From positions 23,551,765 through 23,615,764 of the forward strand of contig QVOM02000049.1 of assembly GCA_003586115.2 (NCBI GenBank): a stretch of DNA of 64,000 nt, given 5' to 3'. The translations under genes were made by a program, and so were the position numbers. Of the stretch, positions 47,161 to 57,432 are shown one piece after another. The number at the start of each line of letters is the position of its first letter. Positions within the stretch are counted from its first letter, which is position 1. This stretch comes from Salvator merianae (taxonomy: Eukaryota > Chordata > Lepidosauria > Squamata > Teiidae). Under the pieces are notes generated by a model. The model was not told where the DNA came from. It did no database searches and saw only the letters and a program-made list of their open reading frames with translations.

Positions 47161-47563
47161 GGGCCTTTGGCACTTTCCACCATATAATATTCACCAACTA
47201 ACATCCCACAGTGGAACAGACCTCACAGCGTGGCAACCATTAGCACTATGAAGCCTGGAACATACTGGCAATGGGCTTCCAGCATTTGCAGTGTGAATGC
47301 TGGTGGCCCATGCCATGTCAGCGGCTGGGGAAACTTCCAGCTGCTGCCATGGTGACCAGGAATGCAGTGCAACTGCATAGCTACAACCACACCACACAGC
47401 ACTTGCACCCAGAAGAGGATGCGAATACTGCATACCAGGAGCAGTCCAGTAGCGATCAGGAGCAGCTGTAGTCTGCTCCTGACTGTAATGGCCTCCACCG
47501 GATGTGGATATACTTCACTAGTGAGCATGCAGACGCTCACTAGTGAAAAGTGCAAAAAGGCCC
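47161..47563. mobile_element. Foldback MITE, copy D of the hairpin family (clearest)
   Basis: Ends GGGCCTTTGGCACTTTCCAC and AAAAGTGCAAAAAGGCCC are inverted repeats. Three hairpins lie in order. Near 47272-47310, GGGC-TT-CCAGCATT pairs with AATGCTGG-TG-GCCC around TGCAGTGTG. At 47456-47482, TCAGGAGCAG pairs perfectly with CTGCTCCTGA. At 47514-47547, TTCACTAGTGAGC pairs perfectly with GCTCACTAGTGAA. No coding capacity. No clear target duplication. Confidence 0.7.
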
Positions 47564-47823
47564 ACGGTTTGCTGCCCAAAACAAACTCCTGGGGAACTGA
47601 ATAAAAAGCTCCTGATCAAGACTAATAACAAATCTTTAGATTTAGTACAATCAAAATTAGATTTTGTTGGTAAAGAGTCCTTCCACACAGAAACTACTTT
47701 TGATGTACATACACAAGCATGCACAAACACATATGGAATTTGTTTGCTTACAAGCTTTTCCAAAACAGCAAAAACTGGAAAGCACTGAATTAGGTAGAAC
47801 TGCCTGTTACACGCGAACTTCAG
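47564..47823. other. Short interval
   Basis: Nothing assigned. Confidence 0.35.
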
Positions 47824-48035
47824 CTGTGTTCAGACATAACAAAACAGGTGACTTGGAGGTGCCTCATAGAGACACTGTGTGGCCCTTGTGTTCCCAAGTC
47901 TTCTCTAATCCTCCTTTTCTAGCATGGAATGTTCATGAGAAAGGGGAGGGGCAGACTGGTGTGTAAACAATCCCACCTCGAAGCTGTTTTTGAGCCACCT
48001 CAGAGTTGCCTTTTTTTTGTTGCGTCTGATCATAG
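47824..48035. mobile_element. MITE family T, copy 2
   Basis: Ends CTGTGTTCAGACATAACAAA and, on the right, TTGTTGCGTCTGATCATAG; inverted repeat about 18 bp with few mismatches. The interior contains GTGGCCCTTGTGTTCCCAAG, GGGGAGGGGCAGACTGGTGT and ACAATCCCACCTCGAAGCTG, which match the reverse complement of 63557-63775. Confidence 0.8.
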
Positions 48036-48889
48036 TCCCTATGTGCAAAGCTTTTAAGGGAACAAGGAAGGACAACAATATAGAGAGGAGAACAAAGATT
48101 GGCAATTCAGTCCAGTTCTTGAACAGTATTCAAAGCAGGAAGTACCAAATTTATTGTGATTGCTCATTCAATCTTAAGAAAGAAGTTATAACAACCAAAC
48201 ACAGTGTAGTAGTGTAATGAATAATGAATCAATACTTTCCTGGAGAATTGGAGTAATAAAATACTTTCCTTCAAAATATTTTAAAAACACAGTTATGTTT
48301 TCTATAGATTTCCAAAAATACCTATTGACTTTACTTCTTGGTTTGTTGACAGATGCTAAGTTTTTAAATTAAAACAATATAATCTGCTGAAAGAAACAAC
48401 ACATTTAAACTCTTAGGAGTTTAAAGTAGTTGTATTGTTACAAATCTTTTATTCCTAGACAGCACTATATATATACATAAATGCACCATTAAATATCAAC
48501 ACCACTCATACAGTTCTTCCTACAACTACTTCATACAATTCTAACGTCAAACATTATATAGTATTTTGTCTTGAAGGAAAATAAATGAAAATGTAAGATT
48601 TGTAATATTTCAGAATACAATTTTGCAAACTGTACAAGAAACACAGTGAAATTTTCCACACTATAATTTTGCAAAGTATTGCCTACTGTATAAATCACAA
48701 AATTGACCATGAAATTTTCATCATAATACACATAGATCTTAACACTGGAAATCCACCAAAGACATAATTTATATAAGGTTGTGTAAATCATTATGAGATT
48801 TTATCTTGTGTTCATTTATTAATTGCTGTTAAAGATAATTGCAATAATTTGCATGCAACCTACGGGGCTAGTACTAAACTCATGCTTCT
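48036..48889. other. Very AT-rich intergenic DNA
   Basis: Unique-looking, no gene or transposon end. Confidence 0.35.
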
Positions 48890-49050
48890 GTATATATTTA
48901 TTTCATTTGTTTGTTTGTTCATTCATTTACTCGCTCATTCGTTCGTTCGTTCATTAATTCCAAGTATTTAACTTTACTCACAGGTCCCAAGGTAGGTCAA
49001 AACATTAAATAAAAATAAAATGTAACCCATCCTCCTTAGCAGGACAGCAT
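48890..49050 (-). mobile_element. LINE 3' end fragment, antisense (weak)
   Basis: TTTATTTCATTTGTTTGTTT and CATTCGTTCGTTCGTTCATT, followed by CTTTACTCACAGGTCCCAAG and GTAGGTCAAAACATTAAATA, resemble the reversed tail and 3' block seen at 8138 and 53215. Confidence 0.4.
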
Positions 49051-50643
49051 AGCTGCTAAATTTAGTGGGTCAAAGTGGTCATAGTTAATTTTTTATTATT
49101 AAGGCTACAGTTCTGTGTCCACCAAAAACAAATGGGACCAACATCTAAGTAGAAAAGTATAAATTAAAACTACATTATAATCTTCACTATGCTCGGTAGG
49201 ACATTTCTTTTCAAAAAATTGCCAAAGAATGGGTTACAAATGAACTTATTTAGAAGGAAGAGGCCCCAAAACAGTGGGAAGTTTATGGGCAGATTAACAA
49301 AAAATACTCTTAGAATTTTTTAGCAGTAAGTTTTTGCTTACTTTGTGAATATTGGGTCAGGATTTTCCATTTGCTTCTAAACTCTAAAAGCCTCAGACAT
49401 GCCAATGCAATGCTGTTCCATCACCAAGCTATACAACATGGTTTTAAAAAATGATCCTAGCTACTCATCATATTGTGTTGCACTGCATTGTGTTACTTTG
49501 TTCCCAAGGTATTTGAAGCAGTGTGGTTAGCAGAAAACGGCATAGAACTTTCTAGGGGGTTCACACTACCAGGAAAATTCCAATGAAGTAACAACCACTG
49601 TCAAAAGCTTTTTGAGTGGTTTCTCACCTCCAAAAAGCAGCAGAAAACTAATCTATGCTTTCAAATAAAGATCATTCATTTCTTTTTATGAAACCTCGAG
49701 TAGATGGATTTTAGCCCATTTAATTTAAGTTTTGCATTTGATACTTTCCATCCATAACTGAGCACCTACAAACTCCACACATTTATTTGGAAGACTTAGA
49801 TATTGAGTTTCAATCTCTCCCACTGAAATCAAATGCAGTTTATAAAATAATTAAACTGGTTTGAAATGCCTCGCTGAAGACAACTTTCAAGGAAGTAATT
49901 GTGTTTGCATCCCCAAAAAAGTGAAGATGGAGTCCCAAAGTTTGGGCTGTGCTCACTGTATTTAAAATCAGAATGTGTTCCACGTTTCACATGTGGACAA
50001 GTGAAGAAGATACAAAAAAGCATTAACATTTCAAAAATTAAATTCAACCATGAACTGCAATTAAGATAAGCTTTAATACTCTTTACAGGAATTTTAAGAT
50101 ATCAGTTCTTCCACCCTGGCACAGAACTACAGAACATCCGTTGTATGTTCAAGCAGCTTTTATTACAGATTGACAGTGCAATAAAAACAACTCAAAGGGA
50201 TGCTCATACATATTTGTGAGTTTCATTGTCACTGCACAGAAAAATTAGAAAAGAACATAATGTGAGAGCTGTTAATTTTCAAGAGCATCCTGATCAGAAA
50301 TCCTTGTATGGCATTTGGCATTCCAGACTGGAGACTCAAAGCATTATTTCTAATTTGGAGTATTTATCAGCAACAGGTATCGATTTCACTTTCTCCCACA
50401 CGTTATTCAAGGAAGTCAGGGCAGATTCACACAGAGTACTTTCTCTCTCACACTGCTCAACTCTATGGTCCCATCCACACGAGTAGAAAGACTCAGCTGG
50501 GTTCAAGCTAGAATGCAGGAGTTATATAGGGTGCAGAGAACCTTCAAACCCTTCTGAATCGTCTTTCAAATCAACTCTCTACAATCTACTTTAATCTTAA
50601 CAAGCCTCTTCCAAAAGGTTCATTCTTGGTTGTTGTAATGTAA
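49051..50643. other. AT-rich intergenic DNA, no gene seen
   Basis: A possible short MITE scrap lies near 49556-49640 (GGGGTTCACACTACCAGG…GAGTGGTTTCTCACC). Otherwise unassigned. Confidence 0.35.
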
Positions 50644-50745
50644 TCCATGGGCGTAGTTTTAGTTCAGTGGTAGAGCAATGCAAAGTAGAGGGCTGCAGCT
50701 TTCAGCCCCATCATCTCCCCAATATAGTAACAAACTACTTCGGTC
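50644..50745 (+). mobile_element. Sauria-type SINE, 3' truncated
   Basis: GTAGTTTTAGTTCAGTGGTAG (tRNA-like head), AAAGTAGAGGGCTGCAGC and CATCATCTCCCCAATATAG match the first half of the SINE; the tail is missing. It stands directly before a complete copy in the same orientation. Confidence 0.65.
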
Positions 50746-50747
50746 CA

Positions 50748-50936
50748 CATTGGGGCAGCTGTAGCTCAGTGGTAGAGCAAATTGCCTGGAAAGCAGAGGG
50801 TTGCCAGTGCAATCCCCAGTCTCTCCCCAGAAGTAAGCAATAGCAAACCACTTTGGTATCTCTGCCAAGAAAACTGCATAGGAGAGCCCAGGCAGTCAAC
50901 CAGGAGTCGGCCAAGACTCAGTAGTATCCAACAACA
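50748..50936 (+). mobile_element. Sauria-type SINE, full length
   Basis: GCTGTAGCTCAGTGGTAGAG (A box), GGTTGCCAGTGCAATCCCC (B box region), CTGCCAAGAAAACTGCATAG, GAGTCGGCCAAGACTCAGTA and CAACAACAAC tail. Best preserved copy in the window. Confidence 0.85.
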
Positions 50937-51236
50937 ACTTTTGTCCTTGTAATTACCAACGGTAAAATCAACTCATTGGTACAAACCACTAAATGCTTTT
51001 CTCAGTTGCACCAGATTCCACCTACTGTGGGTTGGGTGGCCAACACCTTTCTTTTATAAAATTTACAAAGGTGCACCAAGATGCATCCTCTACCTTTTTT
51101 ATTCTTCCCTGTTCAATGCACTGCAGCAAATAATTGTTCCCTCACCTCCTCCATGTTTCAATCAGGTGAGGGGCTTGGATGCCCTTCTGTCATGCCATGC
51201 AATGAAGTGTTTGCTATGGCTTGACTGATTAAAAGT
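50937..51236. other. Short interval
   Basis: Ends with the imperfect left duplication TTAAAAGT (51229-51236). Nothing else seen. Confidence 0.35.
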
Positions 51237-51297
51237 AGGGGTGTGCAAAATGCCATTTGAAATGTAGTTCAGGGCATTTGAAATGGCTACACCTCTC
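51237..51297. mobile_element. Miniature hAT-like element, about 61 bp
   Basis: Starts AGGGGTGTGCAAAATGCC and ends GGCTACACCTCTC. Inverted CATTTGAAATG/CATTTCAAATG words occur inside. Flanked by TTAAAAGT and TTAAACGT (51298-51305), an 8-bp duplication with one mismatch. Confidence 0.55.
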
Positions 51298-51402
51298 TTA
51301 AACGTGGGCCAGGTTTGCCAAGTGAAACACCTAGCAAGTGAAACACATACCAGCCAGCCTGGTATGATATAATAATACCATACCTGGTGAAGATCAAGTG
51401 CA
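51298..51402. other. Short spacer
   Basis: Contains a short direct repeat AAGTGAAACAC (51319 and 51335). Confidence 0.4.
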
Positions 51403-51808
51403 ATGGTGACCATTCACATTTCAAGTGCTAAACTAGCCCTCTACTTGGCCAGCAGCACTTGAAGGGCATAGCCAACCCAGGGCTGCCCAGATCACCAAGG
51501 CAATGGCCACAGTGGCATCCGGTGAGAGGCCGATGGCTGCCATGGTGATCTGGACACGGTGCACAACTGCAGTCATGCTCCTATGCCCATTTGCTGCACC
51601 ACACCCAGAAGAGGGTGTAGATGCTGGTGTCCAGGAGTGATCCAGATGTTCCTGGTAAGCATGTGGACTGCTAAAAAGCAATTTACCATTGGATGGCTTT
51701 GGGGGAGCCTGTGGCAACTTCTGGCAAGTTGTTGGCTGCTCCCCAGTGCAAACAGAGTGATCCAGCAAGTGTCCTGGATCACTCCACCACTGAAGTGCAA
51801 ACAGGCCC
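51403..51808. mobile_element. Foldback MITE, copy E of the hairpin family
   Basis: The right end is GAAGTGCAAACAGGCCC; the left end near CCATTCACATTTCAAGTG is diverged. At 51487-51553 CCAGATCACCAAGGCAATGG pairs with its near complement around a loop containing CCACAGTGGC. At 51755-51784 GAGTGATCCAG pairs perfectly with CTGGATCACTC around an 8-nt loop, placed just before the terminus as in copies A, C and D. Confidence 0.6.
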
Positions 51809-52849
51809 AAACTCTGGCCCAAAGGAAGGTGAATACTTTCTTTGTCTCACCTTGCACCTGGCTGCCCCTCCTGGAGCCTGAAGGGGGTGGGGCCGCCTAC
51901 CACCACATCAGGCCATGCAATAGTGGCCGATAGCAATTTCATGCCTGCCAGGCCTTGCCAGGTCTCCAAATGATTTTTGTCGCTGTTGGTTTAAACTATC
52001 ATTTAGAGGCTTATCAAGGGCTAGGGGAAGCCCTAGCAGGCCTGAAATCACAGCAGCTTTTCACAGTGATGTCACTGTATCACCTGACACAGAAGCAGGT
52101 AGCCCCATCTCTTCTGGGCACCTAAAAGGCTGAGAAGGGCAACCAGGAGCAAGGTAAGGAGAGGTAAGTGCTCGCCTTGTTCTAAGCCAGATTTTTTTAA
52201 GGTATTTTACCGAGCAAACTTGATCCCCACGCATGAGGGGCGTGGCCATTTCAAAGAGCTGTTTTGGTGTAGGAGGACAGGAGGGGGCAAGAAAGTGGCA
52301 GCCCCTTCCCCAGATTGTATCTCTTCCTTCTCTCCCCTCCTCCCCTTGCAAAATAAGTCTGGATTTGTGTTCCTTACTTTCTCTTGCTGGGTTAAAATGA
52401 GATCTCATTAATATCTCCATGCTAATAAATCTGCCTCTGGATGCACCCGAAAATCCCTCCGCCCCAAAACCAAGCAAAACGCAAGACACAATTCTTCTTT
52501 CCCAAAGTGTAGAGCCAGAACCTAGCTGTCCTTTAGCCATTTGGAAAGCTTTAAACAGAGGGCTGATAAAAGCTTTCTTCCCTCAAGGAGCCCAGTCACA
52601 CCTAAGTATAATGTGGAAAGAAAATGGTTAGTCACTTTGCTGATGTGTTCTTTCATTCCAAAAGTGGACTGAAGCTGGATTAAAACTCAGGTGTGGCTGG
52701 GCCCAAGGTGTATCTCTAGACCCATTTGTGAAACCTGTGACTACCTAATGAGGAAATGAAACAGATACTCTGCCCAATGAAGGAGGTGCAAAAGGCCAAA
52801 GGGTCCTGCATCTTAAAGGTGATATTGCCCATGGAAAAGAAAGGAATCC
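51809..52849. other. Intergenic interval, no gene supported
   Basis: A 159-codon minus-strand frame at 52540-52061 has no recognisable domain. Rest unassigned. Confidence 0.4.
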
Positions 52850-52947
52850 TTCGTCTTCTGCTTGAGAATGGGCCATTGTGCGAGACAAGATGCTGGACTA
52901 GGTGGGTTATGGCCCGATCCAGCAGGGCTCTTTTTATGTTCTTATAC
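52850..52947 (+). mobile_element. CR1-like LINE 3' end, short
   Basis: AGATGCTGGACTAGGTGGG, CCCGATCCAGCAGGGCTC and TTTTTATGTTCTTATA are the terminal blocks of the TTCTTA-tailed family. Confidence 0.75.
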
Positions 52948-53214
52948 TATGCCAAGGAAAAGAAGAGAGCAATGCCGTGCAAAATCACACACACACCCAA
53001 AAAAAAGTTTCAAAGCTGACTGAGGACATGACAACAATTTCCAGTCCTGCAACCTACTCTTCAGTGAAATTTTAGGAAAACCCAAAACTACATCCTATGC
53101 ACCTCCACACACCCTAATCACCCTGGCAAGGTTCACAGCCTCAGGACTCTTCACTTCAATTCCATCATACCAGTTAGCTGCCAGAACTGGAACACATGGC
53201 CTGACAGTGAACAG
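52948..53214. other. Short interval
   Basis: Nothing assigned. Confidence 0.35.
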
Positions 53215-53330
53215 TATACTTGTTTATTTATTTATTTATTTGTATATTTATTTGTATTTCTATCCCACCTGATACCCCAAGGTCTCAGGGCGGGTTACAA
53301 TAAAACCAAGATTAAAAGATTAAAAAAACA
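53215..53330 (-). mobile_element. LINE 3' end fragment, antisense
   Basis: TTTATTTATTTATTTATTTG (a tail repeat), then TCTATCCCACCTGATACCCC, AAGGTCTCAGGGCGGGTTAC. It matches the arrangement at 8138-8235 (CCTGCCCTTCACCC…CAGGGCAGGT). Confidence 0.6.
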
Positions 53331-54249
53331 CAGTATACACTTACAGTCAATTTTGAGGGCTTAAAGACAACTATTCATCATATTTAAACCCTGTTCTTCC
53401 TTTTAAGAAAGGAAGATTGTTCACTTTTTGGTAAATGCTGCTCAGCATGATCCTGCACTTTGTCTCATACCTTCATACTCTTTGGGGGTTTTAAATTCTA
53501 AATTCAAGTCATGGTTTCCACATCTTTCTCTGTTGACTGTGGAGCTAGATACTTCTGTACCTGAATCTGTATGCTGATAGATTTATTGTCTATGTTCATT
53601 TATGTGGTTTTATTTTTATATTTTCTTACTGTAGCTATACTGATATCAATTATTCAACGAAGTATTATTTAAAAAAAAAAAAGAAAGTCTGGGCAGCATA
53701 AATAAGTTTTCTTTTCTGAAATAGGTTTGAGTGATCCACTCCTCTCAGCGTAAACCAGACAGCAACTAAGGACCTGAATCCTGAATTCTTTGCAACACTA
53801 ATTCCACATTATCGCCCACACTATACTGTCCCCCCCCCAGCTCTTCCTTCTAATGAATTAATTAGAAACCAAGCAGCCCAACCAGTCCAGTGTTGCAATA
53901 TTTTCTCCCAGGCTGTTAAGTGTTTTAGTTTACTAACTGCAGGATGATTTAAAAAAGAATGGATGGGGGGGAAGGAGCCCTGTTATGTAGCAGATTGGAC
54001 TCTGCCACCTATAAGCCAGCTTGCCCTTTACACCTACCAAGAGCAACCTGCTATGCAAAAGAAGAAGGCGTGGTGAGAGCCTGCTTTCATCGGAGAAAGC
54101 CCAGGGACGAGGCGGGACTTGGCAAGAGTAAACCAAACAACCTGCCCACACCAGCTTTCCAACAAAGCTCTCTCTGTCTGTCATCCAGGCACTGGGGATG
54201 TCCACCTTTGTCAGAGTACCTTGCGTCCCCACCCAGCAGCCTCTGAGAA
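53331..54249. other. Intergenic DNA upstream of FOXQ1
   Basis: AT-rich; includes TAATGAATTAATTAG near 53851, a homeodomain-type palindrome. No gene. Confidence 0.4.
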
Positions 54250-55364
54250 GCCTCAGGGGGTAGCTCCACCTCCTCTGCAGCCTGCTGAGCATTATAATGG
54301 GCTGGCCTGGAACTAGTTTAGAGAGATAATGACAATGCCACTTGATGGCAACAGCCGCTGAACTTCTGATACTACCAGCAGGCAGCATCTCAGTGCCAAG
54401 CGCCAAAGATTTTCCACTCAGGAGCACCAGGCATGAAGAGGAGGGAAAACCAAAGGACTAATCCAGGAGAAGTTTCATCGCCTTTTCTTTTCTTTAATAT
54501 AATACTGTACTGAAGTGGACTTACTACTGATCTTCCTTTCGGAGAACTTCTGAAGAAGACTTAAGGCATCGCTCCTAGGAAGAGAACCAAGTCAGATTTT
54601 GCTTTCAGTGGATTCAAAGTTTTGCAACCACCTGTTACCTCTAACTTTGTTGCTAGAGTTTAACTGGGGAGGAGGGGAGGAGGAAGGAAGGAGCCTATTC
54701 CTCGGAAGGACCCTCCCTCCCATACAGATCAGACATCTGTTTTGGCGAGAAAAGATTAAAAAAAGAACATCCTAACTTTCTGGGATCTGCCAAGTGGAAA
54801 GGGGCATTAACAGCAATTCATCTTCAAATCTGGAAAGAACCACAATTTATTAAGAAGGAAGAGCACTGATTTTGAAGGGTTTTTTTTTTTTTTTTTTAAG
54901 GAGGCTCTGACTGAGAATAATTGGTAATAACCCCTCTTTTATCCACAAGCTACGAAAAAAACACATCGCTTGCCACAGAATCTTGGACTTTACAAAGTTT
55001 TCAGGAACTGCTTTCCGGGGGTGGGGGCAAAATCACAACTCCCCCCTCCCTTTTCGTCCGCATTCCAGGAGAGGTAAAAGCAGAGGCATCTAATTTTTCC
55101 CTCCCCAGTTTTCACCCCTCTGGAAACCACCAGATACGAATTGGCGGCCCAGTGGAAAAACAGTCCCCTCGTGCCTTCAGAAGGGAGCTCGTCCCGTAAT
55201 AGACGCGCAGCCCAGCTATTGCTAGCAGCCCCTCAGGAGATTTTTACCTCCTTCGACAGTCACAGGACTTAAAACGGGACAGTCCAGCCCTCCCTAGAGA
55301 AGAGGCAGAAGAAACCGGGGGGGGGGCGCGCTAAGCCGGGCCGCCTCTAAGCTTGAGGTTCATC
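54250..55364 (+). promoter_or_regulatory. FOXQ1: FOXQ1 5' flank and probable 5' untranslated region
   Basis: The base composition changes from AT-rich to GC-rich toward the gene, with CpG-dense sequence from about 55190. A TATA-like word (ATTATAATGGG, 54289-54299) exists, but nothing shows that it is used, so the transcription start is not assigned. A T17 run lies at 54882-54898. An in-frame TAA at 55332-55334 closes the frame ahead of the ATG. Confidence 0.4.
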
Positions 55365-56543
55365 ATGAAACTAGAGATCTTCGCCCCACGTTATGAGGAT
55401 AAGCTCAGCAGCAGCAGCGACCAAGAAGGCAGTAACGCGGCGTCTCCGCTGACGGCCGAGAGCGAACTGGGCTCGGACGGGGACTGTGCCGCTCTAAGCC
55501 CGGCCAGCGGCCGCGAGGACTCCTCGGGGCAGAGCTCGGCATCTTCGCCTTCGGCCAGGGGCTGCAAGGCGGTGACGACGGCGGTGGGGAAGCCCTACAC
55601 ACGCCGCCCGAAGCCGCCTTACTCGTACATCGCGCTGATCGCCATGGCGATCCGGGACTCCGCCGGGGGGCGCCTGACTTTGGCCGAGATCAACGAGTAT
55701 CTGATGGGCCGCTTCCCGTTCTTCCGCGGCGCCTACACGGGCTGGCGCAACTCGGTGCGCCACAATCTCTCGCTCAACGACTGCTTCGTCAAGGTGCTTC
55801 GAGACCCGGCGCGGCCGTGGGGCAAAGATAACTACTGGATGCTCAACCCCAGCTCAGAGTACACCTTCGCCGACGGCGTCTTCCGCAGACGGAGAAAGAG
55901 GCTCAACAGCCGCCCCAACCATCCCGCAGGAGCTGCCACGGCCACCCAGGCACAGACGCCTCCAGCGCCGGCCGCCTCGCCCGCGCCAAGCGCCGAGCGC
56001 CAGCCTCTGGAAGCGGCAGCAACGCCTGGGACAGCATCGACGGCGGCGGCGGCTGCCTCCTCCTCCGGATCGAAGTTTTCCAGCTCCTTCGCCATCGAGA
56101 GCATCTTGAGCCGCCCTTTCCAGCCCTCCGAGCAGCAACAGCGCCCCACGACCCCAGGGGGAGAGAGGGCTGTGCTGTGGCCCGCGACGTCCGGCTATTC
56201 TCCGCTTTTCCCACAACTCACCATTTCCTACGGGCTCATTCCTACTCCCCCACCCTTCCCACCTGCTACGGCGGCCTCTCCTCTCTACCAGTATGGGCTG
56301 CCCGATCCCCTCCTGCTGGAATCGGCCGGGAGGGACGCACTGAAGCCCGGAGGAGATCCCCGTCTGCTCTTCCCTGCTCAGAGGACCTCCCGCCTGCCCC
56401 CGTCCACCGCTTCTTCCTTGCAAACGCTGCCCGAAGTGCCGCTCAGCGTTTCTCAAGTCTACTGCCCCCTCCGGCTGGCCGGATCATTACAGCAGGTGGC
56501 TTCCTATAGGCCTTACACGACAGAGACCCTGCCGGTACAATGA
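55365..56543 (+). CDS. FOXQ1: Forkhead box protein Q1
   Basis: Winged-helix transcription factor, nuclear, 392 residues, single exon as in other vertebrates; the human protein is about 403 residues. The start is the ATG at 55365, chosen because it yields the family N-terminus MKLEIFAPR, has A at -3, and an in-frame stop lies at 55332. Residues 10-75 are an acidic, Ser-rich, low-complexity region. The forkhead domain spans about 82-177, from [19 protein letters not shown] to the wing-2 end FRRRRKR. Recognition helix: [15 protein letters not shown] (127-141). Pro/Ala-rich linker with a poly-Ala run near 226-231. [11 protein letters not shown] (238-248) contains an EH1-like FxIxxIL motif of the kind that recruits Groucho/TLE corepressors. 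VYCPLRL (365-371) is a FOXQ1 C-terminal signature. FOXQ1 acts in epithelial, hair and gastric development in mammals; function in this species is inferred. No frameshift or internal stop. Confidence 0.97.
   Translation: MKLEIFAPRYEDKLSSSSDQEGSNAASPLTAESELGSDGDCAALSPASGREDSSGQSSASSPSARGCKAVTTAVGKPYTRRPKPPYSYIALIAMAIRDSAGGRLTLAEINEYLMGRFPFFRGAYTGWRNSVRHNLSLNDCFVKVLRDPARPWGKDNYWMLNPSSEYTFADGVFRRRRKRLNSRPNHPAGAATATQAQTPPAPAASPAPSAERQPLEAAATPGTASTAAAAASSSGSKFSSSFAIESILSRPFQPSEQQQRPTTPGGERAVLWPATSGYSPLFPQLTISYGLIPTPPPFPPATAASPLYQYGLPDPLLLESAGRDALKPGGDPRLLFPAQRTSRLPPSTASSLQTLPEVPLSVSQVYCPLRLAGSLQQVASYRPYTTETLPVQ
56088..56108 (+). other. FOXQ1: EH1-like corepressor motif in FOXQ1
   Basis: Encodes FAIESIL, residues 242-248, fitting F-x-I-x-x-I-L. 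Such motifs bind the WD40 domain of Groucho/TLE; binding here is inferred. Confidence 0.6.
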
Positions 56544-57253
56544 TAGGACTAGCCAAGCCCCCTCCCTCATGAAGGAGGCAACTTAAGGACAGGTGAGCCA
56601 GAAAAGGTGTGCGAGCACTTTAAAAAAAAAATAATAAATCCAGAAACTGAACGCTTTAAAGACTGTGCCTTAATAATGGATTTCCCTTGAGGCCAAAAAC
56701 AAGGGTCATCCTGTTTGTTTATACCAAGGACTTTCCCATGGACTTGAGCACTTCGTATCGATTGGCTGAATAATCTTCTGCCCACGCTGGCTATTTGGTT
56801 TCCGGGGGGGGGGGGAGATTTATCTTCTTCTCGCTACCGATAGAGTGTTACTCCCAGGACTGGGAGGCGTGCCTAACTCCTGCATCTAAGGCCTAGCTGT
56901 AAGTCACAGAGGGCGGGCGTGAGCTTCAGTCTTGTGCTATAGTTGCAGTTTCACCGCAAACGTGGGTTCAGATCTCCCCTGGGCTTAACGATTGCGTGTG
57001 CCTAAAATTTGACAGTCAGAGGCTGCAGTTTTCAAAGCGCTGAGTCACGAGTTTCAGGAAGTCCCTTCACGACAGTACTACTGTCCTTACACTCCAGTGA
57101 TTAACTTTTCTTAATGAGGAAGCGCCTATATACCGGCTTCAGCAGCCTTTATGAAGAGGTTAAAGTTGGGCAACACAATCAGTAAGCAGCTGGTAAGTCC
57201 AAGCATCTCCGTGGACTTTGGAGGAAGACCGTCGCTCTTTGCACACTTGGCAT

Positions 57254-57432
57254 GAAATAAGCCCTACTGAGTTGTGCGGGACTTGCTTCTGAAAAGAAAC
57301 GTACACGTGTAGCTTTAGAAGAATTTACAGCCGGGCATGGGAAGGGGGGGGGTCCCTTCGGGCTGCAGTTGTGTACATGTATTACTTTGAGCCCAACTCC
57401 CTTAAGTTCGGCGGGACTTACTTCCGACGTAA
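57254..57432. repeat. Two short copies of a CCCACTGAG…GGGACTTACTTC repeat
   Basis: ATAAGCCCTACTGAGTTGTG followed by CGGGACTTGCTTCTGA (57257-57292) and GCCCAACTCCCTTAAGTTCG followed by GCGGGACTTACTTCCGA (57390-57426) are variants of the same palindromic unit, which is widespread in reptile genomes. They are 130 bp apart in the probable FOXQ1 3' untranslated region. Confidence 0.5.

Larger units (their letters stand above)
55190..56560. other. CpG-rich island covering the FOXQ1 coding exon
   Basis: CpG dinucleotides are dense through the exon (for example GACGCGCAGC at 55202 and GGGGCGCGCTAAGCCGGGCC at 55324) and rare in most of the window. Boundaries are by eye. Confidence 0.7.

Noticed and set aside
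50748..50830. A real tRNA gene
   Set aside because: A-box and B-box words are present, but the following body and CAACAACAAC tail show it is a SINE head; a full cloverleaf is not evident.
52061..52540. 159-codon minus-strand frame
   Set aside because: No domain recognised, no supporting neighbours.
53933..54427. 164-codon minus-strand frame just upstream of FOXQ1
   Set aside because: No domain or family resemblance, and it lies in a GC-shifting region where long chance frames are common.
55353..55364. Longer FOXQ1 start at a TTG four codons upstream
   Set aside because: Not an ATG; the ATG at 55365 gives the conserved family N-terminus and has a good context.
55854..56456. A 200-codon open frame antisense to FOXQ1
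   Set aside because: It lies wholly inside the GC-rich FOXQ1 exon, where stops are rare in all frames, and has no domain. It is a shadow of the real gene.
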